Assembly: GCA_003221805.1 (NCBI GenBank)
Contig: QHUA01000138.1
Location: 1 to 39,835 of the forward strand
Direction of reading: 5' to 3'
DNA length: 39,835 bases
DNA from: Gemmatimonadota bacterium
GTDB taxonomy: Bacteria > Gemmatimonadota > Gemmatimonadetes > Gemmatimonadales > Gemmatimonadaceae
Within the stretch, counting starts at the first letter, position 1; each line of letters starts with the position of its first letter. The notes under the pieces are model-generated. The model was not told where the DNA came from. It made no database searches and saw only the letters and a program-made list of their open reading frames with translations. The position numbers and the translations under genes are program-made. This document shows, in pieces, positions 27,141 through 36,481 of the stretch.

Positions 27141-28508
27141 TCACACCTTCACGCCTTTGGAGCGCAGCCAGCCCTGCATCTCCGCTTGCATCCCGTCCAG
27201 CTGCTCTCTCGTTCTTGCCTCGAAACGCATCACCAGCACGGGCTGGGTGTTCGAAGCGCGGAGCAATCCCCAACCGTCGCCGTACAGGACACGGACTCCA
27301 TCGACGGTGATGACTTTGTACTTCGCGGCGAAATATCTCGTCGCATCGTCGACAATGGCGAACTTCTTGTCGTCCGGGCAATCGATGCGAATCTCCGGTG
27401 TCGAGACGAAGCGCGGAACGTCGGCGAGCAGATCACGAATGGTTTTTCCGGAGTCAGCGACGATCTGTAGCAGACGCGCGGCGCCGTACAAGGCATCGTC
27501 GAAACCGTAGAAGCCCTCCGAGAAGAACATGTGCCCTGACATCTCACCGGCCACCGGGGCGTGCGTCGCGTGCATCTTCTCCTCCATGAGAGAGTGACCA
27601 GTCTTCCACATCACCGGGACTCCTCCGGCTTTCTCCACTGCCTCGGGAAGCGCTTGCGACGCCTTGACGTCGAACACAATCGACTGGCCCTTTCCGGTAC
27701 GTGCCAGGACATCGCGGGCGTAGACAATGAGCAGGTAATCGCCCCAGATGATTTCGCCAGCATTATCAATCACACCAATTCTATCGGCGTCGCCATCGAA
27801 CGCGATGCCAATGTCGGCGCGATCCCTTTTCACTGCCGCGATCAGATCCTGAAGGTTTTTCGGGACCGTGGGATCCGGGTGATGGTTGGGGAACGTCCCA
27901 TCGCTCTCACAAAAAAGGCAATTCGGCTCGATTCCGAGTCGGGGGAAAAGCTTGGGTGCAACGAGGGCGCCGGCGCCGTTGCCACAATCGAGAACAACTT
28001 TCAACTTGCGCGAGAGCTTGCCGACGCGACCGGCAATGTCGTCGACATACCGATCGATGACCTCCTCTTGGCGCAGACAGCCCTTCCCGCGCGAGAAGTG
28101 TCCCGCGACCGCCAGATCGTAGATGTGCTGGATGTCGGTGCCGTAGATGGACTTGGTCCCCTGCCCGAGCTTGAAGCCGTTGTACTCGGGCGGGTTGTGG
28201 GATCCGGTAATCTGGATGCCGCCGACTACCTCGAGGTTGTGCTGCGACCAATATGCGAGTGGGGTTGGCACGACGCCGATGTCCACGACGTCGACTCCAC
28301 TCGCCAGCAGTCCGTCAACCAGCGCCCTGTGGAGTCCGACACCACTGGGTCGATTGTCGCGGCCAACGGCGAGCGCTCCCTTTACTCCTTTCTCTCCAAG
28401 AAACGTCGCGTACGCACCGCCGATGGCAGTCGCGACCTCCTCCGTGAGGTCCTTGCCGGTAACGCCGCGGATGTCGTACTCACGAAAGATTTCGCGCGAG
28501 AGCTTCAT
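27141..28508 (-). CDS. manB: Phosphomannomutase/phosphoglucomutase
   Basis: Alpha-D-phosphohexomutase interconverting 1- and 6-phosphates of mannose or glucose, feeding nucleotide-sugar and LPS sugar synthesis. It has the N-terminal FREYDIRGVTG, GRDNRPSG, the phosphoserine Ser103 in TGSHNPPEYNGFK, the metal loop FDGDADRIG, the sugar loop GEMSGHMFF and a C-terminal phosphate loop. Length 455 residues is the AlgC-type size. It follows nuoN by six bases. Mannose versus glucose preference is not determinable here. Confidence 0.93.
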   Translation of the reverse strand: MKLSREIFREYDIRGVTGKDLTEEVATAIGGAYATFLGEKGVKGALAVGRDNRPSGVGLHRALVDGLLASGVDVVDIGVVPTPLAYWSQHNLEVVGGIQITGSHNPPEYNGFKLGQGTKSIYGTDIQHIYDLAVAGHFSRGKGCLRQEEVIDRYVDDIAGRVGKLSRKLKVVLDCGNGAGALVAPKLFPRLGIEPNCLFCESDGTFPNHHPDPTVPKNLQDLIAAVKRDRADIGIAFDGDADRIGVIDNAGEIIWGDYLLIVYARDVLARTGKGQSIVFDVKASQALPEAVEKAGGVPVMWKTGHSLMEEKMHATHAPVAGEMSGHMFFSEGFYGFDDALYGAARLLQIVADSGKTIRDLLADVPRFVSTPEIRIDCPDDKKFAIVDDATRYFAAKYKVITVDGVRVLYGDGWGLLRASNTQPVLVMRFEARTREQLDGMQAEMQGWLRSKGVKV

Positions 28509-28514
28509 GCCCGA

Positions 28515-30041
28515 TCAGTGTGACTGCATCGCGACGTGGCCGCGCGCGGGGCTGGCCGGCTGTGTGTTCACCGAGGGCTCGCTGCGCTGCGTCAACGCGA
28601 CGATCGCATCGGGGAACAGTCCGAAAATCAGAATGATAGCCGCCGAAGCCCACACCACCGCCCGCGTCCAGCCGCTCGGCCGCGCCGGAACGACAGCGCT
28701 GGTGCGTGGCTTCATGAACATCACCATCACGACATAGAGATAATAACCCGCGCTCACGACGCTGGTGATGACGAGCAGGACAGCAAGGCGCGTTTGCGGA
28801 AAGGGTGCCTGCAGCGCGGCCTGAAGGACGTACCACTTGGCGAAGAATCCAATGCCACCGAAAATCGGGAAACCGAGCAGCGCGAGCATGAAGACAGCCA
28901 TCGCTACCGCCAAACCGGGTCTTACGCTCCATAGCCCGGCGTAGTCTTCAATGTTCATATTGTCCTCGCCTGGCCTGCCCAGAGCGACGACTACCGCGAA
29001 CGCTCCCAGCGTCGCGATGGTGTAGGCGAACAAGTAAAACATGAACGCGGCGCTGCCGAGGCTTGTACCGACGACGATTGCGACCAGGATGTAGCCTGCA
29101 TGCGCAATGCTCGAGTAGGCGAGCAGGCGCTTGATGTTGCGTTGAGCCAACGCAACCAGATTTCCGACGACCATCGTAATCGCCGCCAGCCACCACACGG
29201 CTTCGTGCCAGATGTAAAGCAGCGTCGGAAACGCCTCGAGCCAGAGGCGGAAGAGCGCGGCGAAGGCCGCACCTTTTACCGCCGCGGCCATGTACGCGGT
29301 GATCGGCGTCGGCGCGCCTTCGTAAGCATCGGGAGCCCACATGTGGAACGGTGCCGCCGCAATCTTGAACCCGAAGCCGACGAGAATCAGCGCGATTCCC
29401 ACCAGCAACAGTCCATTGTGCTCGAGGCTGAAGCGGACGATGTTCGCCCTGATCTCGACGAAGTTAGTGGCGCCGGTTGCGCCGTAGACGAGCGCGATAC
29501 CGTACAGCAGGAAGGCGGTCGAAAAGGCGCCGAGCAGGAAATACTTGATTGCTCCTTCGGCGGAGCGCTCGGTCCGGCGATTGACACCGACCAGCACGTA
29601 GACCGCGATCGACATGAGCTCGATCCCGAGGAACACGATGATCAAGTCGCGTGCTGCGGCGAGGATCATCATTCCGGAAGTCGCCAGCAACAGCAGCACG
29701 TGCGTCTCGCCAGGAGTAATCCCCTCGCGCACATTGTAGTCGAGCGACATTGCAATCGTGCCCAGCGTCGCGATGAGGAGAATCTCGTCGGTCGCCCAGC
29801 GGAAATTGTCGACTGCGATCACTCCGACCGACGCCGTGTACCCCGCGTAGGCGTAGTAACCGACCGCTACCATGGTGAAGATGCAGAGCGCCATGCTGAG
29901 GATGCCGACAGTGCGCTGATGCTCATCGCTCTCCGGGCGCCAACCCGCGAAGAGAAGGAGCAGCATCGCTCCGCCCATCAACAGCAGATCGGGACCGAGC
30001 GCGGATGTGAGCTGGGCCGGCATGGTCAGATCGAAATTCAT
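28515..30041 (-). CDS. nuoN: NADH-quinone oxidoreductase subunit N
   Basis: Antiporter-like proton-pumping membrane subunit of complex I. It has 508 residues with about 14 hydrophobic helices, including the conserved VGFGFKIAAAPFHMWAPDAYEGAP segment with its Lys and helix-break Pro, LAQRNIKRLLAYSSIAHAGY and LLGFPIFGGIGFFAKWYVL. The ATG at 30041 overlaps the nuoM stop (TGATG); an in-frame ATG six codons later is possible. It is the last nuo gene. Confidence 0.96.
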   Translation of the reverse strand: MNFDLTMPAQLTSALGPDLLLMGGAMLLLLFAGWRPESDEHQRTVGILSMALCIFTMVAVGYYAYAGYTASVGVIAVDNFRWATDEILLIATLGTIAMSLDYNVREGITPGETHVLLLLATSGMMILAAARDLIIVFLGIELMSIAVYVLVGVNRRTERSAEGAIKYFLLGAFSTAFLLYGIALVYGATGATNFVEIRANIVRFSLEHNGLLLVGIALILVGFGFKIAAAPFHMWAPDAYEGAPTPITAYMAAAVKGAAFAALFRLWLEAFPTLLYIWHEAVWWLAAITMVVGNLVALAQRNIKRLLAYSSIAHAGYILVAIVVGTSLGSAAFMFYLFAYTIATLGAFAVVVALGRPGEDNMNIEDYAGLWSVRPGLAVAMAVFMLALLGFPIFGGIGFFAKWYVLQAALQAPFPQTRLAVLLVITSVVSAGYYLYVVMVMFMKPRTSAVVPARPSGWTRAVVWASAAIILIFGLFPDAIVALTQRSEPSVNTQPASPARGHVAMQSH

Positions 30042-31624
30042 CAGGGCGCGGCCTCACTCACCCGTGGCGCGCTGGTTCCAGCCTGAACACGATCCACCAG
30101 GAGCTGCGCCGAGGTTTCCATCCGACGCAATACCGGGGCGGGATAGATTCCGAGCCAGACTATGACCGCGATCAACGGGACGAGCATGGCGAGCTCGCGT
30201 CTGTTGAGATCCGGTATGTGTGTGTTCTCTGGCTTATCGAGCGGATTGAAGAGAATCCGCTGCAGGGCCCACAACAGATACACGGCGGCGAAGATCACAC
30301 CGGTTGTCGAGATCACCGCCAGGACGGGATAAGTGCGGAAAGCGCCGACAAGAACGAGAAATTCGCCAACGAAACCGTTGGTGCCGGGCAATCCAATACT
30401 GCTCAGCGAGACGAACGTAAGGACAGCCGCAAACATTGGCACCACGCGCGCGATTCCCCCGTATGCGTCGATCAGTCGCGAGTGTCGGCGCTCGTAAATG
30501 ATTCCGACGAGGAGGAACAGCGCACCCGTCGAGATGCCATGGTTGATCATCACCATCAACGCGCCCTGAACGCTTTGCAGAGTGAGCGCGAAAATGCCGA
30601 GCATCACGAAGCCGAGGTGGCTGACGGAGCTGTACGCCACCAGCTTCTTGAAGTCCGGCTGCACCATTGCCACTAGCGCGCCGTAGATGATTCCGATCAC
30701 CGCCAGCACCAGGATGATCATGCGGACCGTCGGGTTCAGCGCGGCGCCCGGGAAGAGCGGGAGCCCAAATCTCAGGAAGCCGAACGTCCCCATCTTCAGC
30801 ATGATGCCGGCGAGGATCACCGAGCCAGCCGTCGGCGCTTCGACGTGTGCGTCAGGAAGCCATGTGTGGAACGGGAACATCGGCACCTTCACCGCGAAGG
30901 CGAGGAAGAATGCCGAGAAGAGCCAGAGAGCGGTGCGCTGCGGAACGGCTGTGTTCGCGGCGAGAAGGTGATCGTAGCTGAAGTCGGGAACTCCGCCCGC
31001 ACCCCTCAGGTGCAACCCGAGGTAGATGATCGCCACCAGCATCAGCAACGAAGGAAGGAACGTATAGAGGAAGAACTTGATGCTGGCGTAGATGCGGCGT
31101 TCCCCGCCCCAGATGCCGATTATGAAGTACATCGGCACCAGCATTACTTCCCACATCACGTAGAAAAGAAAGAGATCGCGCGCCAGAAACACGCCGATCA
31201 TGCCGCTGCTCAGTATCAGCAGCAACGCGTAATAGCTGCGCACCTTTGTGCGAATGTTCGTCCAGCTGCCGAGTGTCGAGAGCGGCATGATGAAAGTGGT
31301 GAGAAGCACCATCATCAGCGCGATGCCATCGATGCCAAGCGTGAAGCGCACACCCCAACTCGGTATCCAGGATATGTCGATCGATGCCTGCCAACCTCTG
31401 TCGGCCGGGTTGTACGACCACCACAATCCGAGCGAGACGATGAACTCGAGAACAAAGAACCAGAACGCAACCTGTCGGGCCGCTGGGCTCTCGACGCCCG
31501 CTGTTCCGTCGGCCGGTTCGCGCGCGGGCAGCAGCAGGACCACGATTGCGCCAACGAGAGGAATCACCAGCAGCGCGGGCAGCACCCAGCCGTTGTATCC
31601 GATCGAATCGAGGAAGCTTGCCAT
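30041..31624 (-). CDS. nuoM: NADH-quinone oxidoreductase subunit M
   Basis: Antiporter-like proton-pumping subunit. It has 527 residues. The conserved segments AFAVKVPMFPFHTWLPDAHVEAPTAGSVILAG, MVQPDFKKLVAYSSVSHLGFVMLG, NHGISTGALFLLVG and GLPGTNGFVGEFLVL are present. It lies eight bases after nuoL and overlaps nuoN. Confidence 0.97.
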   Translation of the reverse strand: MASFLDSIGYNGWVLPALLVIPLVGAIVVLLLPAREPADGTAGVESPAARQVAFWFFVLEFIVSLGLWWSYNPADRGWQASIDISWIPSWGVRFTLGIDGIALMMVLLTTFIMPLSTLGSWTNIRTKVRSYYALLLILSSGMIGVFLARDLFLFYVMWEVMLVPMYFIIGIWGGERRIYASIKFFLYTFLPSLLMLVAIIYLGLHLRGAGGVPDFSYDHLLAANTAVPQRTALWLFSAFFLAFAVKVPMFPFHTWLPDAHVEAPTAGSVILAGIMLKMGTFGFLRFGLPLFPGAALNPTVRMIILVLAVIGIIYGALVAMVQPDFKKLVAYSSVSHLGFVMLGIFALTLQSVQGALMVMINHGISTGALFLLVGIIYERRHSRLIDAYGGIARVVPMFAAVLTFVSLSSIGLPGTNGFVGEFLVLVGAFRTYPVLAVISTTGVIFAAVYLLWALQRILFNPLDKPENTHIPDLNRRELAMLVPLIAVIVWLGIYPAPVLRRMETSAQLLVDRVQAGTSAPRVSEAAP

Positions 31625-31632
31625 TGATCAGA

Positions 31633-33855
31633 TCATCGAAGGGTGATTACGCCGAGGAGCAGAAGCACTCCAACGACGAGGCTCCACGCATATATGCCGG
31701 TATTGCCAGTCTGCAGGCGCGAACCGATCCAGCCGAAAGTACGGGCTAGCGCCGCGCTACCGTTGACGAACAGTCCGTCGATGACACCATTATCGACGAA
31801 CCGCCAAAGGAAGCTTCGCGACACGACATAAGTCGGCTCCACGACAGTTCGGTCGAGGGCCTCATCGACGTAGTACTTGTGCGCAACCACTCCCTCGAAG
31901 CCGGTCTCGGGAATCGCATCTTTGGCGCGCGGTACGTTGGCGGGCTTCAGGCGCGCGACGGCGACGATGATGCCAACGACGGCAATTATCACGGCAGCGC
32001 CGATGAGCGCTTCTTCGGTGGTGGGGGCCACCTCAGTAGCGCCGGCCGTGATGCGCGCAGTGGCGCTCCCGACAACAGGATCGAGAAAATGTCCGAACAG
32101 CTCGCCAGGTCCGAGCGGCACGATGTCGGTCACTACCTTGGGCAAGTTGAGCCAACCGCCGATAACGGTAAGAATCCCAAGGATCACCAGCGGCCCCGTC
32201 ATCACCCACGGCGCCTCGCCGAGATACTTCTCCTCCTCGGCTCCGGTGCGTGTCGGCCCGTGGAAGGTGTACAACATCATCCGCGTCATGTAAACGGCGG
32301 TGAGAAACGCGGCGGCCAGACCGATACCGTAGATGATGTAAAGAAGCGTCCCGCCGGGAATGCCAAGCCAAGTGGCGGTTGCCAGCGACGACCCGTGAGC
32401 TCGCGCGAACACCGAGCCGAGGATTTCGTCCTTCGAGAAGAATCCTGACAGCGGCGGAATACCCGAGATCGCCAGCGTGGCGATCCACATCAGTACGAAC
32501 GTGACTGGCAAGTAGCGGCGCAGGCCGCCCATGTTGCGCATGTCCTGCGCGTCGTCGGTACTGTGGGTCGCGTGATAGGCGTTGTGCATCGCCTGGATGA
32601 CGGAGCCCGACCCGAGGAACAGCAGCGCCTTGAAGAAAGCGTGAGTTACGAGGTGGAACATTCCGGAGACGTACGCGCCGACGCCGACGCCGACGAACAT
32701 GTACCCAAGCTGGGATATCGTCGAATACGCGAGGACTTTCTTGATGTCCCACTGCTTGAGACCGATCGTCGCGGCAAAGATCGCCGTGACCGCTCCCACG
32801 ACGGCCACCGTCAGCGATGCAACCGGCGAGAGCGAGAACAACGCCGCGCTGCGCGCGATCAGGTAAACGCCGGCAGTCACCATCGTCGCCGCATGGATCA
32901 AGGCCGAGACAGGGGTCGGGCCGGCCATCGCGTCAGGCAGCCAGATGTAGAGCGGGATCTGCGCGCTCTTGCCGGTGCAGCCGAGGAATATGAAGAGGCA
33001 GATCGTCGTCACCAGCGCACTACCGGCACCAAGATCGAGCGCCTTCGCGTTGACCCCGACGAAATCCAGAACGCCGATGTTGGCGAACAGCATGAACATC
33101 GCGACCAGGAATCCAAAGTCGCCGATGCGGTTCACGATGAAAGCCTTCAGGCCCGCGTCGGCGTTCTGCTTGTCGTTGAACCAGAATCCGATCAACAGAT
33201 AGGAACTGAGACCGACGCCTTCCCAGCCGACAAATAGCACCGGGTAGTTCGCGCCCAGCACCAGCACCAGCATGAAGAACACGAACAGATTCAGGTACGA
33301 GAAGTATCTCGGATAACCCGGATCGTCGCGCATGTAGCCGACGCTGAAGATGTGGATCAGCGCGCCGACTCCCGTCACTACGAGAACCATCACCATCGAC
33401 AGCTGATCGAGCTGGATGGCTGCATCGATTTGCAGGTCGCCGACCGGCATCCAGCTGAAATACCGCTGAATGAACGGCGCGTCCGGATGTGCCGAGACCA
33501 TCGTCTGCCAGATCGCTACCGCGAGGCCGAAGGCAATGATGAGGACTCCGGGGCCGACGATGCTGGTCAAGCCAGCCCAGCGATGCCGCTTCACCGCATG
33601 GTGGTCGTCACCCCCGGCACCAGATTCCTCACCGTGGGTAACGACCGACGCCTCGGCCGCTCCTTCAGAAGGCTCGTCGTGCGCCGTGGCGCTCGGATCG
33701 GCGGGACCCAAGTGCGCACTGCTGAGCGACAACAGTCCGTTGATCAGGAATCCGAGCAGCGGCAGCAATGGCAGCAGCCAGACCCACTCCGCAATCGTGC
33801 CCGAGAGGGGGTGTGTTTGCGCGCCCGCGGCGGCGACCGCCTGAAGGAGCATCAT
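31633..33855 (-). CDS. nuoL: NADH-quinone oxidoreductase subunit L, with a charged loop insertion
   Basis: Largest antiporter-like subunit with the lateral helix that spans NuoM and NuoN. Motifs include [53 protein letters not shown] and [16 protein letters not shown]. It has 740 residues against about 615-660 usual. Much of the excess is a hydrophilic Asp/Glu/His/Ser loop at residues 50-92 between the first two helices and an N-terminal stretch before helix 1. The C-terminal lateral helix region is present. It overlaps the nuoK stop (ATGA). Confidence 0.96.
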   Translation of the reverse strand: MMLLQAVAAAGAQTHPLSGTIAEWVWLLPLLPLLGFLINGLLSLSSAHLGPADPSATAHDEPSEGAAEASVVTHGEESGAGGDDHHAVKRHRWAGLTSIVGPGVLIIAFGLAVAIWQTMVSAHPDAPFIQRYFSWMPVGDLQIDAAIQLDQLSMVMVLVVTGVGALIHIFSVGYMRDDPGYPRYFSYLNLFVFFMLVLVLGANYPVLFVGWEGVGLSSYLLIGFWFNDKQNADAGLKAFIVNRIGDFGFLVAMFMLFANIGVLDFVGVNAKALDLGAGSALVTTICLFIFLGCTGKSAQIPLYIWLPDAMAGPTPVSALIHAATMVTAGVYLIARSAALFSLSPVASLTVAVVGAVTAIFAATIGLKQWDIKKVLAYSTISQLGYMFVGVGVGAYVSGMFHLVTHAFFKALLFLGSGSVIQAMHNAYHATHSTDDAQDMRNMGGLRRYLPVTFVLMWIATLAISGIPPLSGFFSKDEILGSVFARAHGSSLATATWLGIPGGTLLYIIYGIGLAAAFLTAVYMTRMMLYTFHGPTRTGAEEEKYLGEAPWVMTGPLVILGILTVIGGWLNLPKVVTDIVPLGPGELFGHFLDPVVGSATARITAGATEVAPTTEEALIGAAVIIAVVGIIVAVARLKPANVPRAKDAIPETGFEGVVAHKYYVDEALDRTVVEPTYVVSRSFLWRFVDNGVIDGLFVNGSAALARTFGWIGSRLQTGNTGIYAWSLVVGVLLLLGVITLR

Positions 33856-34145
33856 CCTTTGAGCAGGTTGATATCCTGGAGATTGATCGTCTGCCGGTGG
33901 CGGAAGATCGCAATGATGATTGCAAGGCCGACGGCGGCTTCAGCGGCGGAGACAGTCATGACGAACACGACGAAGACCTGCCCTGCCGTTCCGTAAAACC
34001 TGGAGAAGGCGACGAACGTCAAGTTGACCGCCGTCAGCATTAGCTCGACGCACATGAAGATGATGATGGCGTTGCGATGCACCAGGACGCCGATCACGCC
34101 AATGATGAAGAGCGCCGCGGTGAGGGCGAGGGACTCAGCGAGCAC
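33852..34145 (-). CDS. nuoK: NADH-quinone oxidoreductase subunit K
   Basis: Small membrane subunit with three helices and conserved membrane glutamates ([22 protein letters not shown]). The ORF track begins at GTG 34160, but the GTG at 34145 has GGGAGAA eight bases upstream and yields 97 residues, near the family size of 95-102; the longer start remains possible. It overlaps nuoJ by 11 bp under the chosen start. Confidence 0.94.
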   Translation of the reverse strand: MLAESLALTAALFIIGVIGVLVHRNAIIIFMCVELMLTAVNLTFVAFSRFYGTAGQVFVVFVMTVSAAEAAVGLAIIIAIFRHRQTINLQDINLLKG

Positions 34146-34686
34146 GGACGGTTCTCCCACGACCCAGTATCACGGCGCCGGCTATCGCGACGAGCAGCAG
34201 CACGCTCGTCAGCTCGAAGGCGAGCAGATAGTCCCTGAAGAGCGGCGCCGCCACCATACCGACCGCGTTCAGCTTCTCCAGCTGCTGTTCGTTGAAGTCG
34301 CGCGGAACGATGAGCTGTTGCGGCAACTTCGCGCGGATGATGATCATGATCTCGCTGAGCAGACCCAGTCCAACCAGTCCCGCCGCCAGACGCCAGCCGA
34401 GACCGCGCGCGTCCGCCAGCGCGGAAGGGTGGCCGAGATTGAGCAGCATCACCACGAACAGAAACACCACCATGATCGCGCCGGCGTACACGAGCACCTG
34501 CATCACGCCGATGAATTGCGCGTCGAGCATCACGTAGAGCGCCGCCAGGCTGAACATGGTGTTGACGAGCCAAAGAGCGGCCGCCACCGGGCTCTTGCGT
34601 GTTACGAAGACCACCGCCGACGCCAGAGCGATGACTCCGAAGAGATAGAAATGAAAGACGTAAAAGAGCGGGTAGTGCGGCTCCAT
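34135..34686 (-). CDS. nuoJ: NADH-quinone oxidoreductase subunit J
   Basis: Membrane subunit with five helices; the third holds the pi-bulge region [32 protein letters not shown], typical of NuoJ. The ORF track starts at 34725, inside nuoI. I use the ATG at 34686 ([14 protein letters not shown]), which overlaps the nuoI stop as TGATG and gives 183 residues. The C-terminal end runs into the nuoK start. Confidence 0.95.
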   Translation of the reverse strand: MEPHYPLFYVFHFYLFGVIALASAVVFVTRKSPVAAALWLVNTMFSLAALYVMLDAQFIGVMQVLVYAGAIMVVFLFVVMLLNLGHPSALADARGLGWRLAAGLVGLGLLSEIMIIIRAKLPQQLIVPRDFNEQQLEKLNAVGMVAAPLFRDYLLAFELTSVLLLVAIAGAVILGRGRTVRAR

Positions 34687-35186
34687 CACTGGCCTTTCGG
34701 ATCCTCGGGATCCCACATCTCGCACACCGGATGCGTCTGATCCATCAGTCGCTGCAGATCGTAGACGAATCCGTCGCGACTGTACTCGGAGTTCTCGTAG
34801 TGCCGTCCAACGTGGATCGCTTCCTCAGGACAGACTTCCTGACAGTACCCGCAGAAGATGCAGCGGAACTCGTCGATCTCGAACACGAGCGGATAGCGAT
34901 TCCCTTCCTCGTCCTCGCCCGGCACCAGCTTGATGCAGTTCGCCGGACAGACGGTTGGACAGAGACCGCACGCCACGCATCTCGCCTTCCCCGTCTCCGT
35001 CGTCAGCATGCGATGCGTGCCGCGCCAGCGGGGCGAGATCGGCGATTTTTCTTCGGGGTACTGCGTGGTCACCCTGCCGTTGACGTCGAAGAGATGCTTG
35101 ACCGTCAGCCCCATTCCACGAAGCGTCGCGCGGATGTAACTGACATCCTCGACCGGCCGCTCCACCACTTTCACCTTGATTGCCAT
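34686..35186 (-). CDS. nuoI: NADH-quinone oxidoreductase subunit I
   Basis: Ferredoxin-like subunit with two 4Fe-4S clusters (N6a, N6b) that pass electrons from NuoG to NuoB. First motif Cys70-X2-Cys73-X2-Cys76-X3-Cys80 (CVACGLCPTVCPANC); second Cys109-X2-Cys112-X2-Cys115-X3-Cys119 (CIFCGYCQEVCPEEA). It has 166 residues. The start overlaps the nuoH stop as TAATG. Confidence 0.98.
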   Translation of the reverse strand: MAIKVKVVERPVEDVSYIRATLRGMGLTVKHLFDVNGRVTTQYPEEKSPISPRWRGTHRMLTTETGKARCVACGLCPTVCPANCIKLVPGEDEEGNRYPLVFEIDEFRCIFCGYCQEVCPEEAIHVGRHYENSEYSRDGFVYDLQRLMDQTHPVCEMWDPEDPKGQ

Positions 35187-36481
35187 TATCCTGCCACCTC
35201 AGAGGCTGCGCGTCGCCGTCGATCGAGCCGGCGCAATTTCTCGATTTCCCTCGGCTGCATCCTGCCGTAGGCAGGACTGATGATGCGCCCGCGATCGAGT
35301 ATCGCGAAGAGGATGATGATCAGCGCGACGTTGATACTACCGAGAATGGCGCAATACATGATGCCGTGCTCGGCCGCGTCGATTCCGGCGGCGCTCAGCC
35401 CCAGCATCACGGCCGCGATCAGCACGATGTAGACGAGGATGGTGGGAAGCAGAACTTTCCAGCCGAGCGACATCAGCTGGTCATAGCGGAAGCGAGGCAA
35501 CGTCCAGCGAACCCACATGAAAAGGAACAGGAAGAACAGGATCTTCGCCAGGAAAATCCCGATCGACAGCAGCGACAGCCAACCGCTGTACGGCCCGATG
35601 TTGTCGTGTGCAGTGAACGGAACATCCCAGCCGCCGAAGAACAGCGTTGCCATCAGGGCGCTGGCCGTCACCATGCTCGCGTATTCAGCGATGAAGAAGA
35701 GCGAGAACTTCATCGCGCTGTACTCCGTATGGTATCCGGCGATGAGCTCCGATTCCGCCTCGGGAAGGTCGAATGGCAAACGATTCGTCTCAGCGAACGC
35801 CGCGACGATGAAGACAAAGAACGCGACAGTCAGGTTGACGACATTCCACCCGCCCCATGCCTGCTGATTGATGATCGAGTTGAGGGTGACGTTCCCCGCC
35901 AGGAGGAGAACAGGAATCGTGGACATTCCCATCGAGATCTCGTAAGAGACCATCTGCGCGCTCGAGCGGAGCCCGCCGAGCAGCGCGTATTTGTTGTTCG
36001 ATGACCAGCCGGCGAGGACGATTCCGTAAACGCCCAGCGAAGTGACCGCCAGAATGAAGAGAAAGCCGACCGGAAGGTCGGCGACGACGAGATCGACCCT
36101 GCCCCATCGTGTAGCGATCGGCGCGCCAAAAGGAATCACACACCACGCGGTTAGTGCTGGCAGAAACGACAGTACCGGCGCGAGAACAAAGAGCGGCTTG
36201 TTCACGCCTTCCGGCATCGTCTCCTCCTTCATGAAATTCTTGAGACCATCAGCGGCCGGCTGCAGCCAGCCTTTGCCGACGCGATTGGGACCGTGCCGAT
36301 CCTGAATCCACGCCGAGATCTTTCTCTCGGCGAGCGTCAACATCGCGACACCGACCATGTAGATGGTAAAGATGACCAGCATCTTCAGGACGGTGAACCA
36401 GAAGAAAGGTCCGCCAGTCACCGGAGTGTTGTTCGGATCTATTGCCTGTAGCAGCGCGGGAACGATGTGGACGCTCGTCAC
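35186..36481 (-). CDS. nuoH: NADH-quinone oxidoreductase subunit H
   Basis: Membrane subunit forming the quinone-binding chamber with NuoB and NuoD. It has eight or nine helices and the conserved ERKISAWIQDRHGPNRVGKGWLQPAADGLK segment, the acidic NRLPFDLPEAESELIAGYHTEYS loop and WVRWTLPRFRYDQLM. It has 431 residues, including a basic C-terminal tail. The start is GTG, overlapping the nuoG stop (GTGA). Confidence 0.97.
   Translation of the reverse strand: MTSVHIVPALLQAIDPNNTPVTGGPFFWFTVLKMLVIFTIYMVGVAMLTLAERKISAWIQDRHGPNRVGKGWLQPAADGLKNFMKEETMPEGVNKPLFVLAPVLSFLPALTAWCVIPFGAPIATRWGRVDLVVADLPVGFLFILAVTSLGVYGIVLAGWSSNNKYALLGGLRSSAQMVSYEISMGMSTIPVLLLAGNVTLNSIINQQAWGGWNVVNLTVAFFVFIVAAFAETNRLPFDLPEAESELIAGYHTEYSAMKFSLFFIAEYASMVTASALMATLFFGGWDVPFTAHDNIGPYSGWLSLLSIGIFLAKILFFLFLFMWVRWTLPRFRYDQLMSLGWKVLLPTILVYIVLIAAVMLGLSAAGIDAAEHGIMYCAILGSINVALIIILFAILDRGRIISPAYGRMQPREIEKLRRLDRRRRAASEVAG

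Noticed and set aside
23979-31627. Long plus-strand ORFs such as 23979-24986, 26240-27310, 27561-28523, 29100-30086 and 30845-31627
   Set aside because: They lie fully opposite well-identified genes (sucC, UPF0182, manB, nuoN, nuoM), are rich in Arg, His and Gln, and show no motif. They are antisense shadows of GC-rich coding sequence.
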